Positions 41,301 through 49,200 of a DNA stretch of 64,000 nucleotides are shown here, one piece after another (the first letter of the stretch is position 1; the number at the start of each line of letters is the position of its first letter). The notes beneath the pieces are model-generated. The model ran no database searches. It had not been told where the DNA came from and saw only the letters and a program-made list of their open reading frames with translations. A program made the translations under genes and the position numbers. Location: contig UQZR01000007.1 in the NCBI GenBank assembly GCA_900545585.1, positions 25,198-89,197 of the forward strand, given 5' to 3'. This DNA is from an uncultured Eubacteriales bacterium. GTDB taxonomy: Bacteria; Bacillota; Clostridia; Oscillospirales; Oscillospiraceae.

Positions 41301-41660
41301 CCTGCCAAGGACAGCCGGTTCATCAAGTACGGCCTGAGCCTGCTGGATGCGCTGTGCGCCTACTATAAGGACGGCGGATTCTGCCACACGCGGGACGGCG
41401 CGGCGGACGATATCGCCACGGAGCAGGCACTGTGCGCCCTGACGGCCTATGCGCGGCTGCTGAACGGCCAGACGGCACTGTACGACATGACCGACCTGGC
41501 CGCGGGCATCGCGCCGGCGGAGCCGGATGCGCAGGAGCCTGCGGAGGAGCAGGAGCCTGCGGCGCAGAACGGCGCCGTGGTGTGGATCGTCGTGGCGGCG
41601 GCCGCAGCGGCGGCCGGCGCGGCGGTGATCGCAGCGTCCAAGCGCAGAAAGAAAGAATAA
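32379..41660 (+). CDS. Giant surface protein with transcobalamin-like barrels and DUF4430 domains
   Basis: 3,093 residues from an ATG with AAAAGGAG upstream. Layout: signal peptide (1-26, ending PTGVWAED); an InlB/Flg_new-type beta-grasp repeat (about 187-254, FEGWATTPDGAVAYADKGSI); four blocks rich in GLUG-like beta repeats (about 431-720, 892-1167, 1421-1757 and 1904-2224, with motifs like NCYSTGTITGGGWYSGGIS and GGLVGWAQ); a DUF4430-like domain (about 1772-1884); an alpha/alpha barrel (about 2264-2543); a second DUF4430 domain (about 2566-2672, GWLYKVNGVLPNVALTQKKL); a second barrel (about 2756-3037, SDGGWALSGDSADPDMTAMA); and a C-terminal membrane anchor (3066-3087) with RRKKE. Barrel plus DUF4430 is the plan of transcobalamin and intrinsic factor, so corrinoid capture at the cell surface is likely. 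No sortase motif is seen. Confidence 0.85.
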   Translation: MKKRVVSWLLVVLMLTSMLPTGVWAEDVYRSSEDTGRYSVSTLAGSAADAELEGFFDEWEGIATVANAATRGFVRDGEELKSGNSSASYTRSTLTVTMLKAAELSFDYRLSGPSQSGMEVKNGSKTLYTYSSYGSSGAEIVKGTDSGTATVQANAGDVITISYYRGWASSGSNCMWLSNFKASLPAQVIFHANDGTETTVQQGVFGSGTLQANTFQRDGYRFEGWATTPDGAVAYADKGSITITEDTDLYAVWTRVYRVAFQLTPADAQFSLYGDEARTALIAADSGTAYTLAAGTYYYSVSAFGYAAVQGSVTVSGDAQEPVVLAEKPVVTVTFAYADGKTDVDGGKLTVRTGERDMAAEEGSDGMAFRLPAGYAYDWSFRSANYGKQSGTVDLTGVSESGTRSVTIPMTAKSAWEGAGDISEPAAVDGVYQITSGSELAWLAQQVNAGVSDGTSFSAVLCNDIDLGDEAWTPIGNGTGKAYKGTFDGQGYTIRNLYVTGSTPMDYGLFGTVNGGTVRNVTVEGRVEVTSNSSRYGIAAIVGQLYGTTGGVENCLNRASVKGGQYVGGIVGYVAGGSSSAEKFIKNCGNVGDVTSEGHRAAGIAANISGQVAVENCYSTGTITGGGWYSGGISAYVDSRYASVKNCYAAGSVTGSGAGAVFGKVNSSSTVVANCYYPDTLSVGDSKAVKVTEQQLKTLDSAAALGEAFMQDAKSINGGYPILTWQITTYEVTFTVTPEDAEVRIDGAKGKQNGNVWTFRLPEGTYSYTAFAFGYADESGNIEVSGAARKDITLTPVEKRTVRFSVTPEDAGAAVTVQWNGKTVAAEQDGSYRLPDGTYTYTVRAKGYAKVSQTLKVSGDVTVSVTLEPSAAWDGQTVTAPEVGDGTETSPYEIENGEQLAWLAQTVNAGNGGTRLYAVLTEDIDLGDGVWTPIGADFHEFTGRFDGQGHTVSRMKAETRYAGLFGVVKDAEIRGVVVQGIAAGTDSSSGDAAGLVARTKGSTVTITECGSEVAVSGGANGGGILGKNHSSSTVVTISACYNTGDISGKERAGGISGGNTGKVNISDCYNTGSINGGSYAGGGIRGYYGGGFVGTVANCYNSGAVTGTNTGAIAPGANSSISNCFYLDSGTDGNSGAAAQTAQQLQELAISDAFEHVAGRNGGMPVLKWQKLTPVVKEPVLAQNVEFGLEQVHLTSSSAVEVEDGVGMLASSQLTWDAVDGAEGYVITLWRQTAELVEGEDYTQMVLARATAFTANGTETDYDCAAELAEQGEGVYYATVTAVVDGAYTEPSLEYVDEHVAGYQMPYDRMSTVTNVKWEGTVLHWDKKPYFTAEQIYTILLSIVEDDGSYRTLTPVEVSGNAGMADLGNTFAAGRRYAAQVIAHSDADILETMGLTDSRPSQAVIYDGSGTPEVPDDHDDTWVAITSAQQWIDLANVEDLPSDPADSSSDSQQKVEWSKKYYLANDLDFSQLSAAYQTKTKSIGNTTNRFNGVLDGNGYVIRGLTLSNYDSGLFWYVGAGGYIYDLKVENANVLFSDNAAVLVHNNYGLMEQCAVVNTNITADTGAVLGGMVSRNYGTIRDSYVEGGTLTSNSATSTGHAGFVGANEEGGLIERCWTSMSVSTQSDYAGGFVGLGYGGTIRNCFALGNVSGRGYSGGFVGRSVFQGNAYESCYAAGIVTVAGAEGNGFIGGNKPDSAFQYDQSEGVWNCYYNSENTGAHGYGAEPRTGMQMRLADFVRELGSGIWTRDDAVNGGLPYLTTVKAPEMAKTADITVHVAVVTYDKETYTFDFDHKSVVDVTVESTGNTRVVDVMDAAQAQGKLTYSYSTTATFGRFIHTINGHAVNAPDGWMFTINDALSNVSASTASVKDGDKVLWFEGTTENQFQGPLWAELDGSTIQWETISTVAELQALAASKDPAVLAKNYKLARDLDLSGVTFSGIGSASAPFTGMFDGQGHTVSHVTVKGGDNAGFFNVTLGAVIKNLHLSDVNVTGGSRVGGLVGWAQAELDRQDMAGSKAGLVGSCTVSGTVSGSRAVGGLVGLNEGRSDWETMFSVASAVDKCTAAVSVSGKEKVGGLAGENSGSITKSAAQGSVTAPDGVMVGGFAGDNSGGIYDSHAEGEVRGKSYAGGFVGISDGTVKNCYSLGSVAGTDYTGGFAGGISAAENAVGAGLVSVTGTPTYGYTGGFAGRLGGTLAGLDNQITVKNVYGNCMKPDGQWKAAGNSFTGSSEQAAVEGMKLTTWQQVNDKLMELFGVSLPWIVDDTALMDSIAATLTETKDGWSAMDMAAYGQLAGKTARLTDAARQNIMDLLIAEASGTTDAGARSRIELVLRALGVDSTELYPQGSGKAVNNGALLKAMDMSGVTVWAAPYVLLANMQGGVKLTDQQIETLIATIAAAESNGILGSSYGGAYYADPDTTGAAMAALSAYTDRSSAKTLLDKLVRGAANHVAGAGYYSNANSDAMLIIGFIAAGVDPETVLCASGITLVEDMLRYANDANNGFLYAGEDNALATEQGFRALVALAQFRANGGKAYNIYNFSKTAVKPGHATGSGEPDVPVNPPEENEDITVTVSIRTPAGMWMDGKSVTVKKGSTVYHAFIEALRDSGITQSGAASGYVRSMTKGGVTYGEFTHGDNSGWLYKVNGVLPNVALTQKKLADGDDILWYYTTDWKQDPDAGAMADQSLTAADVIKLINAIGDVTLDSGSAIAAARTAYNRLPAEEKALVTNYAVLVAAEETYAALVKAQQETSGVKENTAWRTQYETALDKAGENDLTFGSEWLVIALARSGRTVPDSYYDSVVKAVQDAGGELSDKKFSEYSRVILALTAIGKDPADVGGYDLLAKLADMDKVTYQGLNGAIFALIALDSAGYEVPAAAEGANQTSREALVAYILDKQLSDGGWALSGDSADPDMTAMALQALAAYRDDAAVQAAVDEAVQTLSDMQLADGGYSSWGTVNSESCAQVIIALTTLGIDPAKDSRFIKYGLSLLDALCAYYKDGGFCHTRDGAADDIATEQALCALTAYARLLNGQTALYDMTDLAAGIAPAEPDAQEPAEEQEPAAQNGAVVWIVVAAAAAAAGAAVIAASKRRKKE

Positions 41661-41685
41661 GGACCCCACTGGGCGGAAGCGTATG

Positions 41686-41727
41686 AAAAGCTCCCCCTGC
41701 CGGCATATGCCGGCAGGGGGAGCTTTT
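41686..41727. terminator. Perfect 42-base palindrome, bidirectional terminator
   Basis: 41686-41706 is the exact reverse complement of 41707-41727, with AAAA and TTTT ends. It lies between the giant surface protein gene and the convergent oligoendopeptidase gene and serves both. Confidence 0.9.
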
Positions 41728-41743
41728 GCAGTTGATACAGCGC

Positions 41744-43453
41744 TTATTTCTCCTGTTCTGCGAGCTGGCGGAGGAGGATGTCCTCGGCGTAGCCGCAGGC
41801 ACGCGCAACGGAACCAGCCTCAAAGGGATCTGCCAGATTCGCATAACGCAGGGTTTCCAGATAACTGCGGCTGCCGCCGGTCTTGCAGAGCTTCAGATAG
41901 TCCTGCCAGGCCGCCGCCTTATCCTCGGCGTACTTCTTCTTGAACTCCATGGCGCCCATGGTGGTGAGCGTATAGTTGATGTAATAGAACGGGTAGAGGT
42001 AGATGTGCAGCTTGTGATACCAGTAGCCGCCGCGCTCCATGAAGGCGTCATTGTCGTACCTGCGCCAGGGCATGTACTTCTCCTCCAGCAGGCGCCACTG
42101 GTACGTCCGCTCCTTGGGCGTCAGCTGGGGATCGGCGTAGCAGACGTGCTGGAACTCGTCCACAGCCACGCCGAAGGGCACAAAGGTCAGCGCCTCCTGC
42201 AAATGGGCAAAGCGGAACTTGTCCGCCTGATCGCCGAAGAACCACTGGGCATAGGGGTAGGCGAACTGCTCCATGGACATGGAGTGGATCTCCGCGATGT
42301 CGGTGGTCTCACTGTAATAGTCCGAGATGGGCTGGCTGCGCATGGCCATGTAGCCGGCGAAGGCGTGGCCCAGCTCGTGGGTCAGGACCTGCATGTCGAA
42401 GATCGTGTGGTTGAAGCAGGAGAACACGAAGGGGGCCTTCAGGCTGGGCAGGCTGGTCATGTAGCCGGTGGAGGCCTTGCCGGGCTTGTTCTCCAGGTCC
42501 ATCAGCTGGTGGTCGATCATGAAGTCGATAAACTCGCCGGTCTCGGGACTGATCTCGTGGTACATCTTCCGGGCGGTCTCGACCATAAATTCTGCATCGC
42601 CGGCGGGCTCGGCGTTGCCGTCGGGGAACACCATTTTCTCATCGTGCCACATGACATGGTCGATGCCAAGACGCTTGCCCTGCGCGTCATAGAGCTTCTG
42701 GCACAGCGGAACGAGGACGGTGCGCACCTGCTCACGGAAGGAGGCCACCTCCTTCTCGCCGTAGTCGGTGCGGCCCTGCTCCAGGTAGCCCAGGGGAATG
42801 TAGTTCTCATAGCCCAGGTTTTTGCCCATCTGGTTGCGGATGCGGATCAGCTCGTCCCAGATCTCCTCCAGACGGGGCTCGTTGGCCTCGTAGAACGCGG
42901 AGTACGCCTTGACCGCGGCGGCGCGGACGGCGCGGTCGGGGTGCTCGAAGTACTTCTGCACGCCGTAGAGATTCAGGGTCTTGCCGTCGAAGGGGATCTC
43001 GGCGGCGGCCATGATCTTCTGATACTCGTTGGTCAGGCGGGACTCCTGCTGGCGCAGGGGGACGTTGGCTTCGCAGAACTGCTTTTTCTGCAGGTCGATG
43101 GCGACGAAATACTGCCTGCCGAACTCCCGCTCGATGTCGGGGCGGAAGGGGCTGGAGGCGATGGCCTCGCTCAGCGCCACCTCGGCGGCGCCCAGGGTGG
43201 GCAGGGTGTCCTGCAGGTAGTGGATCTCCGCTTCATAGAAGGCGTCGCGGGTGTCCAGAGTGTGGCGGATGTGGGCGATGGCGCACTGGGTGGACAGCTC
43301 ACCGTTGGCGCGGTCCATCTCAAAGAGCAGCGCACGCAGCGCATCGAAGCTCTCCGCATGCTCCACGGCGTCCTGCCACCGGGCCAGCTGGGTGCGGCGG
43401 GCCTCCAGATCGGGGCGCTGATAGGGTAAGGTCGAAAATTTGTAATTTTCCAT
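41744..43453 (-). CDS. M3-family oligoendopeptidase (PepF type)
   Basis: 569 residues from MENYKFSTLPYQRPDLEARR; GGAGG lies about eleven bases before the ATG at 43453. The zinc metallopeptidase site is HELGHAFAGYMAMRS at about residue 355, with the third ligand in SETTDIAEIHSMSMEQFAY downstream. The C-terminal region has GYWYHKLHIYLYPFYYINYT, typical of the M3B group. These are cytosolic enzymes that trim oligopeptides. It is a single-gene unit between the two surface-protein genes, with its own consensus promoter. Confidence 0.94.
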   Translation of the reverse strand: MENYKFSTLPYQRPDLEARRTQLARWQDAVEHAESFDALRALLFEMDRANGELSTQCAIAHIRHTLDTRDAFYEAEIHYLQDTLPTLGAAEVALSEAIASSPFRPDIEREFGRQYFVAIDLQKKQFCEANVPLRQQESRLTNEYQKIMAAAEIPFDGKTLNLYGVQKYFEHPDRAVRAAAVKAYSAFYEANEPRLEEIWDELIRIRNQMGKNLGYENYIPLGYLEQGRTDYGEKEVASFREQVRTVLVPLCQKLYDAQGKRLGIDHVMWHDEKMVFPDGNAEPAGDAEFMVETARKMYHEISPETGEFIDFMIDHQLMDLENKPGKASTGYMTSLPSLKAPFVFSCFNHTIFDMQVLTHELGHAFAGYMAMRSQPISDYYSETTDIAEIHSMSMEQFAYPYAQWFFGDQADKFRFAHLQEALTFVPFGVAVDEFQHVCYADPQLTPKERTYQWRLLEEKYMPWRRYDNDAFMERGGYWYHKLHIYLYPFYYINYTLTTMGAMEFKKKYAEDKAAAWQDYLKLCKTGGSRSYLETLRYANLADPFEAGSVARACGYAEDILLRQLAEQEK

Positions 43454-43510
43454 GGGGTCCGTTCCTCCTCGCGGTCTTCGAAAGAAATCCTGCAAAGCTG
43501 CAATATGTAT

Positions 43511-43539
43511 ATTATCATGACTGCGCCGGAGGATGTCAA
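43511..43539 (-). promoter_or_regulatory. Promoter of the oligoendopeptidase gene
   Basis: On the minus strand a perfect TTGACA (43534-43539) and GATAAT (43511-43516) with a 17-base spacer, 58 bases before the start codon. Confidence 0.75.
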
Positions 43540-43629
43540 GGGACGATTTGCGGGGGCCGTTAAATGCCATTAAAAAATGTGCATCTATCGTGGTTTTTGC
43601 CGTTTATGAAGATAATGCGTTAAAAAATG

Positions 43630-43658
43630 TTGCTTCTGTGCGATTCCCATGGTAAAAT
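43630..43658 (+). promoter_or_regulatory. Promoter of the second surface-protein gene
   Basis: TTGCTT (43630-43635) and TAAAAT (43653-43658) with a 17-base spacer, giving a leader of about 150 bases that includes the tandem repeat described next. Confidence 0.55.
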
Positions 43659-43747
43659 GATAATTAACCGATCTGGACGATCATCATTCCTTCCGGCAGC
43701 CGGATACAAATTTTGCACCTGATGCATCGGTCAGATGAGAGACGTAA

Positions 43748-43812
43748 GCAGCCAAATGAGCAAGAAAGAGAAGTGAAGAGCAGGCAGTCAAGTGGGCAAG
43801 AAGGAGAAGTGA
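43748..43812 (+). repeat. 36-base tandem duplication that includes the ribosome site
   Basis: A 29-base unit starting GCAGCCAAATGAGCAAGAA (43748) recurs 36 bases later as GCAGTCAAGTGGGCAAGAA (43784), each ending GAGAAGTGA. Differences are only A/G or C/T changes. The second unit supplies AAGGAGAAG, the ribosome site of the surface protein; the first carries the weaker AAAGAGAAG. Confidence 0.8.
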
Positions 43813-43813
43813 G

Positions 43814-46243
43814 ATGAACAACAGCAGTTTGAAAAAACGGCTCCTGTCGGTGGCGATGGCGGCGGTGATGGTATTTTCCCTGCTGCCCGCCACGGCGTGG
43901 GCGGCGATGGCGGAGAACCTGCCCGCCGCGTCCGGCCAGATACGGACGGAGCAGAAGCGGGGCGGCAGCGACACCTACACCGTGACCCGGGACGTCAAAA
44001 GCGTCGCGGCGGCGCAGACAGGCGCGGTGAAGAAGGTCACCTGCCTTGACCTGACCACGGGAGAGGACCAGGTCTCCCTGGATGCCAACGGCGGATACCA
44101 ATGGGTCGCCGGCGAGAACTATTTGTATCTGTACAAGGTGCAGATCGAGGCCGAGGGCTCCAATGCGCTGATCCTGCCGGCCGGAACCACCGTGAAGGTG
44201 GTGGGCGAGTGCAGCATCACAGGCGGCGGCGCCAACGAGTGCGCCGTGTGGTCCAAGGGCGATGTGACGGTGGGGCTGGGGCAGGACGCCACGCTGACTG
44301 TCAACGGTCTGGGCTGGCGCGCGGAAGGCAATTTGACCGTTGCGCATGCATATGATGCGTACACGGGCGGCGAGCTGACCGTCAACTACTACGGTACCAG
44401 CTCTGACAACGGCACCAGCGGCGCGGCCATTTACATGGGCGGCAATACGCTGCGCGTGGAGCAGGGCGCGAGGGTGACGGCCAACGGCAGCGGCATCGGC
44501 AACGTAAAGGCCAAGGACAGCTGCGGCGTGAAGGGCGCTGTCTATGTGGACGGCGGCGCGGAGCTGGTCGCGGACGGCGGCAGCGCCGGAAGCGCCGGCA
44601 TCAGCTGCGGCATCTTCGGCGACGTGACCGTGAAGAACGGCACCGTCACCGCCAACGGCGGCAGCGGCCTCCAGAGCTACGGCGTGTCCGGCAACAGCGT
44701 GAGCGTCTCCGACGGCGGCGTGCTGAACGCCAACGGCGGCACGGCGGTGCAGGATCTCAATTCCAGCATCAAACCCATCAGCGGCGGTATCTATCTGGGC
44801 AATAACGCGGTCATTGAAAATGCCGAGGTGAACGCCAGCGGCGGCGTGGCTCCCTGCGGCAACAGCTTTGCCAGCGTCGGCCTGCAGATGACCAGCCGCA
44901 GTGAGGTGACGGTCAACAGCGGCGGCGTACTGAACGCCAACGGCGGCCAGCTGACAAACGGGTCCTCCGCCAATGAGACCAACGGCTTCAGCGCCGGTAT
45001 CAATATGATGGACGCCAGCGAGGCGAATCTGTTCGTCAACGGCACGGGCCGCGTGACCGCTATCGGCAATCCCGAGCGGCTGGACGGTGGGACGGTCATA
45101 AGCTACGGCGTCAACCATACGGACATGGGCGAGCTCACCATCGAGCTCAGCGGAGTCGCCAGCTTCAAGGCTGCCGGCGGCACCGCTGCCAGCCGCGCGG
45201 CGTTCACACCGGACACGGTGTCCATCAAGGGCAGCGAGGCCTATCGGGACTTTGACAACGTGACCGATGGATACAAGTTCCTCAACAGCACCTATGTCAG
45301 GAATGACGTTCCGGCGCAGAGCCTGGTGGTCACCGTCTGCGACCACAGAGCGGGCGTTACCAACGGCAAGTGCAACAACTGCGGCGCGGAGGTGGCGGCG
45401 GCAGCGGTGACGGACGCCGCCGGTGTGACCACCGGCTATGGGAGCTTCGAGGAAGCCGTCAACGCGGCGGCGCGTCTGGACGGCAGCACCGTGAGGCTGC
45501 TGGCGGATGCGGCGGTGGAAGCGAACTACACCATCGCGGCGGGCACCTTTACCATCGACTTCAACGGCAGGAAGCTGACGGTGGCTGAGAACAACTTCTT
45601 CGCGGCACAGACCGCCGAGGTGACCCTGACGGACAGCGCGTCCATCAAGGTGGGGCAGCCGTGCGTGCCCAATGCCGCAGAGGGCGGCAGGATCATCGTC
45701 GAGAGCGGCAAATTCGGCGGCGGCATCGTGCAGCATGACGACGGCACGCTGCTGCTCAACGGCGGCTACTTCGGCATGATTACCCTGATGGATCCGAATG
45801 AGAACGTGATGGATCTGCTGGGCGCGGGCAAAGCGTACCGGTCGGTGCTGGGCGCAGATGCCTGGCAGGATGACAGCAATGCGGATACGACGTCCGTGGC
45901 CGGCCAGAAGCGGCTGCATGAGGTCGAGGTGGTGGATGCACCCCTGCGCATCATCCAGCAGACACCGGCGAGCGGCACACTGACCGTCTACGAGACCTCG
46001 CCCACTATTCCCAGCCTGAAGGTAACGGCGGCGTATGACAGCGCCATGAGCTGGGTATTCGACGCCAAGCTCTATTACCGCGCCAGCGCCATCGATGAGT
46101 GGTCGACAGCGGATGCGCCTAAGGTCAGCAGCGACGGGAACGGCACCGTTACGGTAAGCAGCAATACCACGCTGAAAACCGGCCAGTACCAGCTCCAGCT
46201 GACGTTCACGGCTATCGGGCGGAGTCCCGGGTCTTCAACGTGA
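43814..46243 (+). CDS. Surface protein, N-terminal part (frame broken at about 46,210)
   Basis: 809 residues in this frame. The signal peptide is MNNSSLKKRLLSVAMAAVMV with cleavage near ATAWA. The body is beta-rich, with many Gly/Asn turns that repeat phrases like GGVLNANGG and TVTANGGSG, suggesting a right-handed beta-helix. A CDHRAGVTNGKCNNCGAEV knuckle sits near 515. The protein ends abruptly in GRSPGSST, while the next frame continues the same kind of sequence (RAESRVFNVTL, then EPCGHPDIDANGKCGTC). Adding one G in the GG at 46,210 would join both into one protein of about 2,555 residues. Whether the break is real or an assembly error cannot be told here. Confidence 0.8.
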   Translation: MNNSSLKKRLLSVAMAAVMVFSLLPATAWAAMAENLPAASGQIRTEQKRGGSDTYTVTRDVKSVAAAQTGAVKKVTCLDLTTGEDQVSLDANGGYQWVAGENYLYLYKVQIEAEGSNALILPAGTTVKVVGECSITGGGANECAVWSKGDVTVGLGQDATLTVNGLGWRAEGNLTVAHAYDAYTGGELTVNYYGTSSDNGTSGAAIYMGGNTLRVEQGARVTANGSGIGNVKAKDSCGVKGAVYVDGGAELVADGGSAGSAGISCGIFGDVTVKNGTVTANGGSGLQSYGVSGNSVSVSDGGVLNANGGTAVQDLNSSIKPISGGIYLGNNAVIENAEVNASGGVAPCGNSFASVGLQMTSRSEVTVNSGGVLNANGGQLTNGSSANETNGFSAGINMMDASEANLFVNGTGRVTAIGNPERLDGGTVISYGVNHTDMGELTIELSGVASFKAAGGTAASRAAFTPDTVSIKGSEAYRDFDNVTDGYKFLNSTYVRNDVPAQSLVVTVCDHRAGVTNGKCNNCGAEVAAAAVTDAAGVTTGYGSFEEAVNAAARLDGSTVRLLADAAVEANYTIAAGTFTIDFNGRKLTVAENNFFAAQTAEVTLTDSASIKVGQPCVPNAAEGGRIIVESGKFGGGIVQHDDGTLLLNGGYFGMITLMDPNENVMDLLGAGKAYRSVLGADAWQDDSNADTTSVAGQKRLHEVEVVDAPLRIIQQTPASGTLTVYETSPTIPSLKVTAAYDSAMSWVFDAKLYYRASAIDEWSTADAPKVSSDGNGTVTVSSNTTLKTGQYQLQLTFTAIGRSPGSST

Positions 46244-49200
46244 CGCTGGAGCCCTGCGGCCACCCCGACATCGATGCGAACGGAAAATGCGGCACCTGCC
46301 AGTACCAGTTCGTGGCTACCCTGACCGACGCGGCGGGCGAGGTCACCGGATACGACACGCTCAACGGGGCGCTGGCCGAGGTCAAGGCCCTCTCTGCCGA
46401 CGCGCAGAACGCCAGCCGCTACACCGTCAGGCTGCATCGGGATGTGACGGAGGATGTGCGCGTCACCGGCGGCAAGTTTACGCTGGATCTCAACGGCAAG
46501 ACGGCCACCGTGCCCAGCGGCCTGGCCATCAGCGGCACGACCGATATCGGCATCCAGAACGGCAAGCTGGTATCTGACGTGACCGTCAGCAGTGCATCGC
46601 TGACCGTCAGCGCTGCGGAGGGGCTGGGCAGGATCACGCTGCAGGGCAGCGCCAACGTGCAATTCTATCCCGACGCCAGCGCGTCGGCCTTCAAGGTGGA
46701 GAGCGCCAACGCGCTGCTGATCATGAACGGCGGCACTGTGGGCACCATCGATATGACGGGCGGTGAGGTCCGTGTCCATTTCAACGCGAAAGTCACCGGT
46801 CAGGTCAATGCGGATGGCGGCGAGCTGAGCGTGCGGGAGGCCCCCGTCTTTGATGGGGACGTCCGCATCGGGGGCGGCGCCAGGATGACGGTCGTTCCCA
46901 ATTCCACAGCCAAATTCAACGGAGTGCTGGAATTTGCAGAGGAGGCCGTCGGCGAGCTGGCAGGCGGTACATACAAAAAGCTTGGCATCGCCGCCGGCCG
47001 CACGCTGAGCGAGCTGCTGAAGAGCGGTTATGTCTATTACAGGGTCGACATAAGCGAGTTCATTCAGGGGAAAACCGACAATTTGACCAACGTCAAGGTC
47101 ATCAGTCACGTCCACAGCATCCGCGGCGACGGCACCTGCGCCTGCGGCGAGAGCTTCACGGCCTCCGTCAGCAGCGGCGCCAGCGTTGACTGGTACAAGA
47201 CACTGAGCGAGGCGCTGGCCGCAGTCAAGACCCTCTCTGCCGGCGTGCAGGACGCCGCCCTGTATACCGTCAGGCTGTATCAGGACGCGGCGGAGGATGT
47301 AAGCATCAACGGCGGCAAGTTCACGCTGGACCTCAACGGCCATAAGGCCGGCAATACCGCCTTCACAGCCGGCGGCAGCGCGGCGGTGATCCTTTCGGGC
47401 GGCGAGGTATCCTGCAACATGCAGGTCAGGGACACGGCGGACCTGACCGTCAACGGCACCGTGCTGCGCGATGTGGAGCTGTACGGCAGCGCTAAGCTGA
47501 CCGCCAGCGGCGCGGCCATGGGGCATCTCCAGACCAGGGACGGCACTCCGGCGGCGGTGGTGACCGGCGGTACGATAAGCCGTATAACGATGCAAGTCGG
47601 TATGGTCGGACTGACCGGCAGCGTCACCGTTGAAAATCAGACCGAAGTGCTCAGCGGCGGTGTGCTCACCGTGACTGCGCAGAGCGGCGAGCCTGAGTTC
47701 CGAAATGCGGTCACGATCGGGGACGGCGGCAAGCTGGTGGCCTCTGCCGGTAAGTTCCGCAGCAACGTGGAATTTGGTATCGGCGCGAAGGGTGAGCTGT
47801 CCGGCGGCGAGTATGGCGGTCTCGAGTGCGGCGGCGACCAGCTGCTGAAGGATATGCTGAAGACCGGCTATGCCTACTTTGGGATCGAGCATCTGGAAAA
47901 CGGTTATGTGAACAGCCTGATGAGCCAGAGCTACACGGTGAGACCCCATTCCAACCACAGCTATGAATGGGACGCCACTACCCATGAGAAGAAGTGCGGC
48001 TGCGGCGACGTCAGCGAAACGGACACTGCCGCGCCGGTGATCGGCTTCCTGAACGGCGCGGCGCTCAAGACCGAGAACGGACGGCAGGTCATGGACGTGA
48101 CGGACAACGTGATCTACACCGTAACGGACGCCAATGAGGTAAGGGTGACCGTGTCCTACGGCAGCGGTACAGCCGCAGAGGTGCGCCCCGATGCGGGCGG
48201 CCGGTATGAGCTGCCCCTGAGTGAGGGTGATGGCAAGCCGGTGACCATCACCGCCGCCGACGAAGCGGGCAACGTGACCACCGTGACGTTCACCCTCTAC
48301 CGTCTGGTGGATATGCGCATTTCCAGCCATGTGGGCGTGGCCGTGGAGGAGACGGACCTGACAAGGACGGTGCGCAGCGGCCAGACCTACACCCTCCGCG
48401 TCACCATGCTGCCGGGCTACACCGGCGAGGACGGCCTGGAGCTGGAGCAGGGTGCGCTGACCACAAAGCAGCGATTTACCGGCAGCGACGCCGCCGGCTA
48501 CACCGTTCAGGTGACGGCAGACTTCAACAACAGCCTGCTGCGCATCGTGGGCGCATACGACAACACGCCGCCCACGGCGGAGATCACCATCCGGAACAGC
48601 AGCTTCAGGAACTTCCTGAACCGTATTTCCTTCGGCCTGTTCTTCAAGGAGACACAGACGGTCAGCGTCACCGCCGCCGATGTGGGCGCGGGGCTGGACA
48701 AGGTGGAGTACCTGCTGAGCGGCACGGCTTTTACCAAGGAAGCCGACGCCGGAGCCGCCGACGGCTGGACGGCGCTGACGCTGGACACCGACGGCAGGGG
48801 CAGCTTTACCGTGACTCCCAACAGCAAGGGCTTCCTCTATGTGAAGGCCATCGACCGGGAGGGCAACGTTACCGTGGTCAATGCCGACGGCATGGTGGTC
48901 TACACCGACGCGGAGCAGATCACGGAGCGCGTCAGCTTCGCCGAAGCCTCCGCGGACGACTGCGTATTCCGTGTGAAGGACAACGGCAGCACGGTGAGAA
49001 GCATCACCATGGGCAGCAGAGCGCTGGTAAGGGATACGGAGTATCGGATCGGCGCATCCGCCAACGGCCAGTTGGCCATCACCCTGACCAACAGCTTCCT
49101 GACGGCGCTGACGGCGGGCAGCTACACCCTGACCGTGTCCTATGACCCCTTGGGCGAGACCTATGTCTCCGGCGGCGACAATCAGGCGCCGGCCTCCACC

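Noticed and set aside
35124..41669. A 2,181-codon open frame on the minus strand across the giant surface protein gene
   Set aside because: It is the antisense shadow of a GC-rich gene. It has no ribosome site, its composition is His/Arg/Gly-rich low-complexity, and the sense frame has a signal peptide, recognisable domains and an anchor.
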